Origin: Rheinheimera tangshanensis
GTDB lineage: Bacteria > Pseudomonadota > Gammaproteobacteria > Enterobacterales > Alteromonadaceae
Assembly: GCF_014645135.1 (NCBI RefSeq)
Contig: NZ_BMLH01000001.1
Span: forward strand, 558,001 to 622,000
DNA length: 64,000 nt
Direction of reading: 5' to 3'
Part shown: one piece after another, positions 58,233 through 64,000 of the stretch
How positions within the stretch are numbered: the first letter of the stretch is position 1
Layout of the letters: every line of letters starts with the position of its first letter
The notes under the pieces: model-generated
The model's database searches: none
What the model saw: only the letters and a program-made list of their open reading frames with translations
What the model was told of the DNA's origin: nothing
Program-made: the position numbers and the translations under genes

Positions 58233-58595
58233 CTAGGGGTCCTTCTCCTTTTGCTTGAACGGCAAAATAGTTGCACAAGGTTTTTGCTGCGGTTTTTGCG
58301 TCTTGCATAACAGTTCCAGAGCATCCTGCATCCGGCTCATTTCCGACAACATGAGTTGATAGGCTCTGGTTAGCCGGACCAGGGGAGCTTTATATCTCAA
58401 TTGTTCTGACTGTAGCCTGAATAAGGTTTGTTGAATGGCTTTTCTTCCTTCGTTATCACTCTGCGCGTCGATCAGTTCCTGGTTCAATTTCTGCTGTAAC
58501 CGATCCAGTGCAGCCGGATCTTGTTTTGCCATATGCAGTAATTCATCGAAAGCTGGTAGCGGTGAATAGGTGGAAGCAGCCATAACAGCGCCCAT
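58233..58595 (-). CDS. DUF3135-like small protein
   Basis: 120 residues, mostly helical and soluble. The N-terminal FDELLHMAKQDPAALDRLQQKLNQELI and the later RYKAPLVRLTRAYQLMLSEMSRMQDAL resemble the DUF3135 family. Function unknown. ATG 58595 or ATG 58583 could start it, and neither has a clear ribosome site. A possible target of translational control. Confidence 0.65.
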   Translation of the reverse strand: MGAVMAASTYSPLPAFDELLHMAKQDPAALDRLQQKLNQELIDAQSDNEGRKAIQQTLFRLQSEQLRYKAPLVRLTRAYQLMLSEMSRMQDALELLCKTQKPQQKPCATILPFKQKEKDP

Positions 58596-58710
58596 TTACA
58601 AAAAAAGAAGTTGTTTCTTAGTGTAGACCATTCATTTCAGCTTGTTATTCGTATTGTTTGAGTAGCAGGTGATGGGCTTAGAACATTTCATATTGCATTC
58701 ACAATCATTG

Positions 58711-58728
58711 TGTAAATTAATTTGTACA
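58711..58728. promoter_or_regulatory. TyrR-type box 1
   Basis: TGTAAATTAATTTGTACA: one mismatch to the E. coli TyrR consensus TGTAAA-N6-TTTACA. It is centred about 100 bp before the predicted transcription start. Confidence 0.65.
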
Positions 58729-58783
58729 TTTTCTCTTCGTCTATTGTTTTTGGTTTAAGCCCTTATTTGTTTGGCTTTAATGG

Positions 58784-58812
58784 TTGACTTGTTTAGCTTT
58801 GGTTTTTAATAT
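58784..58812 (+). promoter_or_regulatory. Sigma-70 promoter of aroF-tyrA
   Basis: TTGACT (58784-58789), a 17-bp spacer and TAATAT (58807-58812). Start of transcription is expected near 58819, between the two TyrR-type boxes. Confidence 0.7.
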
Positions 58813-58842
58813 GCTTCTATTCGTAATTAATTAAATACGTGT

Positions 58843-58860
58843 TGTAAATATAAGTTTACT
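58843..58860. promoter_or_regulatory. TyrR-type box 2
   Basis: TGTAAATATAAGTTTACT: one mismatch to TGTAAA-N6-TTTACA. It lies about 25 bp downstream of the predicted start of transcription, where bound TyrR would block early elongation. Confidence 0.65.
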
Positions 58861-58930
58861 GGTGTTCTGCTTGCATTTATCAAGTAAAACCGGCGCTTTG
58901 GCAACGCATGATGCAAACAGGAGCATAAAA

Positions 58931-59998
58931 ATGACTAAGATAGTTGACGATTTACGTATAGTATCGGAGCAGTTATTAAGCCCGCCTGCGGTGTTAAAAC
59001 AGGCTTTACCTTTATCTGGTGCAGGTTCTGACTTTATTCAGAAATCCCGTCAGGAAATTGCTGACATAGTACATGGTCGTGATCCACGTTTGTTGGTGAT
59101 CACAGGTCCTTGCTCTATCCATGACCCGGTGTCCGCTATGGATTACGCCCGTCGTTTGAAACAGTTGCAACTGCAATACAAGGATACCTTGTATATCGTA
59201 ATGCGGGTGTACTTCGAAAAACCTCGCACTACGGTCGGCTGGAAGGGATTTATTAATGATCCGCACCTGGATGACTCTTTTGATCTGGAAACAGGTTTAA
59301 CTAAAGGCCGTCGTTTACTGCTTGATTTAGTGGAGATGGAGTTGCCTGCAGCTACTGAAGCCTTAGATCCGATCAGTCCGCAGTACTTATCTGATTTAAT
59401 CAGTTGGGCAGCTGTCGGAGCCCGTACTGTGGAGTCACAAACTCACCGTGAAATGGCCAGTGGCCTGTCGATGCCGGTTGGCTTTAAAAATGGCACGGAC
59501 GGTAATTTAAATATCGCACTGAATGCGCTGCAATCAGCTGCCAGTGGTCACAGCTTTATTGGTATTAACCAAAAAGGTCAGGTCTCTTTGGTGCAAACCG
59601 CCGGAAATCCGGATGGTCATGTGATTTTGCGTGGCGGCTCTAAACCTAACTATGACGAAGACAGCGTGCAGGCAGCCTTGGCTGCGCTGCGTAAACATGG
59701 TTTACCTGAAGGTTTGGTGATTGACTGTAGTCATGGCAATTCCAGTAAAGATCACAACAGGCAAGGTATTGTGGCTCAGTCTGTGATTGAGCAGCGTGTC
59801 AAAGGCAACAAAGCCATTATCGGTATTATGCTGGAAAGTCATATTCATGCAGGGCGTCAGGATTTGGTAGATGGTAAAGCCGAACTTTACGGTGTATCTG
59901 TAACAGACGCTTGTATCGACTGGGCCACCACTGCCGAGTTGTTGGCAGGTTTAGAACAGCAGCTATCCTTAGCTGAATCCTCTGAAGTGGCAGCCTGA
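58931..59998 (+). CDS. aroF: 3-deoxy-7-phosphoheptulonate synthase
   Basis: A 355-residue class I DAHP synthase joining phosphoenolpyruvate and erythrose-4-phosphate in the first step of aromatic synthesis. ITGPCSIHDP, MRVYFEKPRTTVGWKG, VGARTVESQTHREMASGLSMPVGFKNGTDG and VIDCSHGNSSKDH are conserved. ATG 58931 has AGGAG upstream. The pairing with tyrA and TyrR-type boxes favours the tyrosine-sensitive AroF type. Confidence 0.95.
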   Translation: MTKIVDDLRIVSEQLLSPPAVLKQALPLSGAGSDFIQKSRQEIADIVHGRDPRLLVITGPCSIHDPVSAMDYARRLKQLQLQYKDTLYIVMRVYFEKPRTTVGWKGFINDPHLDDSFDLETGLTKGRRLLLDLVEMELPAATEALDPISPQYLSDLISWAAVGARTVESQTHREMASGLSMPVGFKNGTDGNLNIALNALQSAASGHSFIGINQKGQVSLVQTAGNPDGHVILRGGSKPNYDEDSVQAALAALRKHGLPEGLVIDCSHGNSSKDHNRQGIVAQSVIEQRVKGNKAIIGIMLESHIHAGRQDLVDGKAELYGVSVTDACIDWATTAELLAGLEQQLSLAESSEVAA

Positions 59999-60007
59999 GA
60001 AGAAAAT

Positions 60008-61153
60008 ATGAATGATGCGTTAAATACGGCTGAGCCAATGACCGCTCTGCTGCCACTGCGTCAGCAAATCGATGTATTGGACAGTCAATTGGTTGAATTG
60101 TTGGCGAAAAGAGCTGCAGTGACCGCAGAAGTAGGCAGGGTAAAGCAGCTTTATGCTTTGCCTTTGTATGTGCCTGAACGTGAACAGTCCTTGATTAAAG
60201 CGCGCCGGCAGCAAGCCGAGCAGGCGGGTGTCTCAGCCGATTTGATTGAAGATGTATTACGCCGGGTGATGCGCGAGTCGTATCAGACGCAGGAAGCAGG
60301 CTTTGTTTGTTGCCGTACCCAAGGAGACAAAGTTGTTGTAGTGGGCGGGGCAGGTGCTTTAGGTCAACGTTTTGTCAGTTTATTTCAGCGTTCAGGCTAC
60401 AGCGTGGAAGTGTTGGAACAAGATAACTGGCATCAGGCAAAAGCTATGGTGCAAGGCGCAGCTTTGATACTGATCGCAGTGCCTATTGCCGTGACTGAAC
60501 AGGTTATAGCTCAGTTGCCTGAATTAGATGCTGACACAGTGCTGGCTGATTTAACCAGTACCAAGACCGGGCCTTTGACTGCCATGCTGGCCAAACACAG
60601 CGGAGCCGTAGTGGGTTTGCATCCTATGTTTGGTCCTGATATCAGTAACATCGCCAAGCAAGTAGTGGTCGTCAGTCATGGGCGTAATGTTGAACACTAC
60701 CAGTGGCTGATCCAGCAGTTTAAAGTTTGGGGCGCTGTACTGACTGAAAAATCTGCCCAGCAGCATGATGAATTGATGCAACTTATTCAGGCGATGCGTC
60801 ACTTTAGCTCTTTAGTTTATGGCGTGCATTTGGCCGAAGAGCGGGCTGATTTACAGCAGTTGCTGGAATTAAGTTCCCCTATTTACCGGTTGGAGCTGGC
60901 GATGGTGGGCAGACTCTTTGCACAAAATGCTGAGCTTTACGCTGACATTATGTTGTCCTCCAGTGCTGTCACGGGGTTATTGCAGCGTTATCAGCACAGG
61001 TTTAATCAATTATCACACTTGTTAGCGGCAAGGGACAAAGCAGGTTTAATGGCTGAATTTGCCAAGGGCCAGCAGTTTTTTGGACCCTTGGCTGATCAGT
61101 TTTTGCAGGAAAGTCGCCGTTTGCTACAAAAAGCCTCGGACGAACGTAGTTAA
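60008..61153 (+). CDS. tyrA: Bifunctional chorismate mutase/prephenate dehydrogenase
   Basis: 381 residues. The N-terminal AroQ-type chorismate mutase (about 14-95; LRQQIDVLDSQLVELLAKRAAVTAEVGRVK) is fused to a prephenate dehydrogenase with nucleotide motif VVVGGAGALGQRF and LHPMFGPDI. It gives 4-hydroxyphenylpyruvate for tyrosine. It follows aroF by 9 bp in one operon. Confidence 0.96.
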   Translation: MNDALNTAEPMTALLPLRQQIDVLDSQLVELLAKRAAVTAEVGRVKQLYALPLYVPEREQSLIKARRQQAEQAGVSADLIEDVLRRVMRESYQTQEAGFVCCRTQGDKVVVVGGAGALGQRFVSLFQRSGYSVEVLEQDNWHQAKAMVQGAALILIAVPIAVTEQVIAQLPELDADTVLADLTSTKTGPLTAMLAKHSGAVVGLHPMFGPDISNIAKQVVVVSHGRNVEHYQWLIQQFKVWGAVLTEKSAQQHDELMQLIQAMRHFSSLVYGVHLAEERADLQQLLELSSPIYRLELAMVGRLFAQNAELYADIMLSSSAVTGLLQRYQHRFNQLSHLLAARDKAGLMAEFAKGQQFFGPLADQFLQESRRLLQKASDERS

Positions 61154-61171
61154 ATTAAGTCTTTTCAGTTA

Positions 61172-61298
61172 TATACCCAAAGCAATTGGAGTTGCAGTGC
61201 GGCGGCAAGTGAGCTAGACCCCGTGAGCATAGATACACTATGCGATTGGGGCGAGTAGCGCAGCCAACAATGCTGCGGCTTCAAGTGTGAAAGGGATA
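61172..61298. repeat. Interspersed ~130-bp palindromic repeat, copy 2
   Basis: ATACCC at the left and GGGATA at the right. The centre is CCCC (61219), GCATAG (61227) / CTATGC (61238), GGGG (61248). The flanks (GTTGCAGTGCGGCGGCAAGTGAGC and GCGCAGCCAACAATGCTGCGGCTTC) match the copy at 39350-39490 closely. The compensating stem changes keep the hairpin, which suggests selection or copying of the folded form. Confidence 0.8.
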
Positions 61299-61323
61299 CA
61301 GCAACTAAAGCTGGCTCATTTTA

Positions 61324-62076
61324 TTGGAGAGCTTTACACTCAAATCTGATGAACACTTTTATCTGTATGGAAAGTCATTGATTTCAATTTGGTTTCGTAA
61401 GCTGCTTCGCGTTGTTAAATATCTGGTGATCCTGGCCTTGAGTCTGGTGATTTTACTTGCCTTTGTACCAGTTCCCGTCACTGGAGTAATGATTGAACGG
61501 CAAATTCAGGCGCTGTGGAATAATCATAAAAGTTATGAATTACAGCATGACTGGGTGCCTTTTGAACAAATTTCCGCTGCGATGAAACAAGCGGTCGTGG
61601 CGGCTGAAGATCAAAAGTTTCCGGATCACTATGGCTTTGATACCGCAGCTATAGAAAAGGCACTGGAGTACAACAGCAGAGGCCAGAAAGTGCGTGGCGC
61701 TTCCACCATTAGCCAACAAACTGCAAAGAATGTGTTTTTATGGACGGGCCGCAGCTGGTTTCGCAAAGGGCTGGAGCTTGTATTTACTGGTTTGATTGAG
61801 CTAACCTGGGGCAAGGAACGCATTTTAGAAGTGTATTTAAATAGTGTGGAGTTTGGTCCCGGAGTTTTTGGGGTTGAGGCTGCCGCGCAGAAATTTTTTA
61901 AACGACCCGCCAGTAAGTTGAGTCGCCATCAGGCAGCATTGCTAGCCGCTGTTTTGCCTAATCCACTGCGTTTTAAAGTACAAAGTCCCTCGCCTTATGT
62001 TTACAAACGCCAGCAATGGATTTTAAAACAAATGAGGCAATTAGCCCCGATAGAACAGCGCTTTGCTGATAATTAA
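61324..62076 (+). CDS. mtgA: Monofunctional peptidoglycan glycosyltransferase
   Basis: About 230-250 residues, polymerising lipid II into glycan strands. One membrane helix ([19 protein letters not shown]) precedes the GT51 motifs [14 protein letters not shown] (catalytic Glu), [17 protein letters not shown], and [20 protein letters not shown]. The start is unclear: TTG 61324 lacks a ribosome site. TTG 61378 fits the usual family length, and it overlaps the stop of a 10-codon frame beginning at ATG 61349. Confidence 0.93.
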   Translation: MESFTLKSDEHFYLYGKSLISIWFRKLLRVVKYLVILALSLVILLAFVPVPVTGVMIERQIQALWNNHKSYELQHDWVPFEQISAAMKQAVVAAEDQKFPDHYGFDTAAIEKALEYNSRGQKVRGASTISQQTAKNVFLWTGRSWFRKGLELVFTGLIELTWGKERILEVYLNSVEFGPGVFGVEAAAQKFFKRPASKLSRHQAALLAAVLPNPLRFKVQSPSPYVYKRQQWILKQMRQLAPIEQRFADN

Positions 62077-62211
62077 ATCTAGTATGACTTTTTCATGACT
62101 ATGATGTGACTGTTCGATGAAGATTTCTGATTTTTAACGCTTTTTCGCTGCAAACTTTGCTCAGGCTGTTTAGGATCTGCTGCAACTGAAGAGTTGAAGC
62201 GGAGTTTGATC

Positions 62212-62418
62212 ATGGGCAAAAGAACATCTGAATTTATGCGCTCTGTGCATATAAAAACTATCCAGGCCGATTTACAGCAAGGGAAAAGCATCGAGGATGC
62301 AACGCAGCACCTGCGTTTTGTTGGCGTCTGCGAGGATGAGATGATCGAGCTTTTAATCGAAGCTGGATACAATCCTGAGCATTATGCCATTCAGGGTTCT
62401 GAGTATTCAGGTATTTAA
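62212..62418 (+). CDS. Small protein of unknown function
   Basis: 68 residues: MGKRTSEFMRSVHIKTIQAD at the start, then LRFVGVCEDEMIELLIEAGYNPEHYAIQGSEYSGI. GGAG lies 7 nt before ATG, and amino-acid use looks natural, so it is probably a real gene. I do not recognise the family; it is soluble, mostly helical and acidic at the C-terminus. Confidence 0.65.
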   Translation: MGKRTSEFMRSVHIKTIQADLQQGKSIEDATQHLRFVGVCEDEMIELLIEAGYNPEHYAIQGSEYSGI

Positions 62419-62721
62419 GTGGGCGGTGTTGCGATGGTAGAAATAAAAATGCAAAAAAGCAGGGACTGCATGCAGTCCCTGAAGCGCTGGGTATAGAACA
62501 GGAATAGAGCTGCGTCTTGCTACAGCCATAGCTAAGATGCCCAAACGCTGTGTCCGTTCTGTGACACCCCGCGCTTCTGCTCTGGTGAATACGTATTCAG
62601 CCGATTTTTTATCTTATTTGGGTAATTTGTGATTTTTCTGCAGGAAAAACAGGTCGGATTAGAGGAATTTTCTGCAAAATAAAGTATCCTTTGCGCACTT
62701 TTAACCGGCTTGGGGTACTCC
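62419..62721. other. 303-bp intergenic region with two perfect palindromes
   Basis: AGGGACTGCATGCAGTCCCT (62461-62480) is a 20-bp perfect palindrome with six A shortly before it, so it is terminator-like on the minus strand. GAATACGTATTC (62587-62598) is a 12-bp perfect palindrome that could be an operator for the decarboxylase gene. No other gene or clear promoter was seen. Confidence 0.5.
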
Positions 62722-64000
62722 ATGCGTTTTTACTTCCCTCTGATCATCATTGATGAAGATTTCAGATCCGAAAATACCAGTGGTTCAGGCATTCGTGAAC
62801 TGGCTGCAGCCATTGAGGCTGAAGGCATGGATGTGGTGGGTTACACCAGTTATGGTGACCTGACCTCTTTTGCTCAGCAACAAAGCCGGGCCGCCGGTTT
62901 TATTTTGTCTATTGATGACGAAGAATTTGGTGGCGGCTCTGTGGAAGACAGCCAATCGGTGCTGGAAAACCTTAAAGGTTTTGTTGATAAAATCCGTCAT
63001 CGCAATCCGGATATTCCAATTTATCTGTACGGAGAAACCCGTACTTCTCGCCATATCCCTAATGCAATTTTACGTGAACTGCATGGTTTTATTCATATGC
63101 ACGAAGACACGCCAGAGTTTGTGGCGCGTCATATTATTCGTGAAGCGAAAAGTTATTTAGATACCCTGGCTCCACCGTTTTTCCGCGCTTTAACCAACTA
63201 TGCACAGGATGGCTCCTACTCCTGGCATTGTCCTGGACACTCAGGCGGCGTCGCCTTTTTAAAATCGCCTGTGGGTCAGATGTTCCACCAATTTTTTGGT
63301 GAAAACATGCTTCGGGCTGATGTCTGTAATGCGGTCGATGAGTTAGGTCAGTTATTGGATCACACAGGTCCTGTGGCGGCTTCAGAGCGCAATGCGGCTC
63401 GTATTTTTAATGCGGATCATTTGTTTTTTGTCACCAATGGCACGTCTACCTCCAACAAAATTGTCTGGAACTCCACAGTGGCTCCGGGTGATATAGTTGT
63501 GGTTGACCGTAACTGCCATAAGTCTATTTTGCACGCCATTATGATGACGGGGGCTGTGCCGGTATTTTTAATGCCAACGCGCAACCACTACGGCATTATT
63601 GGCCCTATCCCACGCAGTGAGTTTGAACCTGCGACCATTCGTAAGAAAATGCTGGCCAATCCATTTTGCCGTGAAAAACTGGAACAAAATCCGGATGTTA
63701 AACCACGGGTTTTGACTATTACTCAGTCGACTTATGATGGCGTCTTGTATAACGTCGAGGAAATTAAGTCGCTGCTGGATGGCGAAATTGAAACCCTGCA
63801 CTTTGATGAAGCCTGGTTACCTCATGCCGCTTTCCATGATTTCTATGGCGATTATCACGCGATAGGGGAAGGCCGTCCACGTTGTGAAACTTCGATGGTG
63901 TTCTCGACTCAGTCGACACATAAGCTGTTAGCTGGTATTTCACAGGCGTCACAGATCCTGGTGCAGGATGCGCAGCAGAACAAGCTGGATCAGCATCTGT
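62722..64000 (+). CDS. Orn/Lys/Arg decarboxylase, 3' end outside window
   Basis: The frame is open from ATG 62722 to the right edge (426 residues visible; the family is usually above 700). The N-terminal wing domain (FPLIIIDEDFRSENTSGSGIRELAAAIEAEGM) precedes the PLP-dependent fold-type I core with FVTNGTSTSNKIV, HFDEAWLPHAAF and STQSTHKLLAGISQAS, the last holding the PLP-binding Lys. It decarboxylates a basic amino acid, giving a diamine or agmatine and consuming a proton. Which substrate cannot be decided. Confidence 0.93.
   Translation, partial: MRFYFPLIIIDEDFRSENTSGSGIRELAAAIEAEGMDVVGYTSYGDLTSFAQQQSRAAGFILSIDDEEFGGGSVEDSQSVLENLKGFVDKIRHRNPDIPIYLYGETRTSRHIPNAILRELHGFIHMHEDTPEFVARHIIREAKSYLDTLAPPFFRALTNYAQDGSYSWHCPGHSGGVAFLKSPVGQMFHQFFGENMLRADVCNAVDELGQLLDHTGPVAASERNAARIFNADHLFFVTNGTSTSNKIVWNSTVAPGDIVVVDRNCHKSILHAIMMTGAVPVFLMPTRNHYGIIGPIPRSEFEPATIRKKMLANPFCREKLEQNPDVKPRVLTITQSTYDGVLYNVEEIKSLLDGEIETLHFDEAWLPHAAFHDFYGDYHAIGEGRPRCETSMVFSTQSTHKLLAGISQASQILVQDAQQNKLDQHL

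Larger units (their letters stand above)
58596..58930. other. 335-bp intergenic region upstream of aroF
   Basis: AT-rich and without coding frames. It holds two TyrR-type boxes and a sigma-70 promoter, listed separately. The space up to 58710 probably carries the promoter of the DUF3135-like gene, which I could not place. Confidence 0.6.

Overview
The window is a chromosomal segment of a free-living gammaproteobacterium close to Rheinheimera/Alishewanella (Alteromonadales-Chromatiales border). This is inferred from protein sequence character and from gene orders that match E. coli almost block for block: recX-alaS-lysC-csrA-tRNA-Ser-tRNA-Arg, bamD/rluD-pgeF-clpB, yfjD-ypjD/ffh-rpsP-rimM-trmD-rplS, ytjB/serB and aroF-tyrA. 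No insertion sequence, prophage or CRISPR array was seen. Most of the window is conserved core genome.

Layout. Bases 1-11900 hold a pectin/galacturonate catabolic cluster. A beta-propeller diguanylate cyclase runs in from the left edge. It is followed by a GH28 polygalacturonase, altronate dehydratase (uxaA), uronate isomerase (uxaC), a UxuB-type reductase, KDPG aldolase, KDG kinase and a non-phosphorylating glyceraldehyde-3-phosphate dehydrogenase. Together they take polygalacturonate to pyruvate and 3-phosphoglycerate. Two 16-bp palindromes, one overlapping the -35 of the GH28 promoter, and a third weaker copy before uxaA look like operators of one repressor. Bases 12000-20270 hold a chemoreceptor, a porin, a YqhA protein, an S46 dipeptidyl-peptidase and two membrane proteins. 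Bases 20274-25400 are recX-alaS-lysC-csrA and three tRNA genes.

Bases 25360-25960 are the most unusual part. The 3' end and terminator of tRNA-Arg are duplicated as a perfect 51-bp direct repeat. Degenerate tRNA T-arms are split at the same point (TTCGA / AATCC) by cassettes of small hairpins. The stems differ, but nearly all loops carry GGA on one strand or the other (CGGGA, AGGAC, GGGA and similar). A related cassette lies near 57.4-57.5 kb. Two copies of a separate ~130-bp interspersed repeat lie at 39.4 and 61.2 kb.

Bases 26000-39300 hold a CBS protein, tRNA-Trp, a holD-like gene, rimI, prfC, argS, pdxH, a tatD-family gene, ytjB, serB with a hydrolase, a large tandem-PilZ protein and radA. 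Bases 39490-49400 hold bamD, rluD, pgeF, clpB (with a clear heat-shock promoter), an Aer-like receptor, a CBS protein, gshA and a lytic-transglycosylase-like lipoprotein. Bases 49490-57360 hold yfjD-ypjD, ffh, the rpsP operon, a DnaJ-related protein and a ThrE-type exporter. Bases 57550-64000 hold an unusual HTH-receiver regulator, a DUF3135-like protein, aroF-tyrA with two TyrR-type boxes, mtgA, a small unknown protein and a basic amino acid decarboxylase cut by the right edge.

All family names come from reading protein motifs and gene order by eye; no database search was run.
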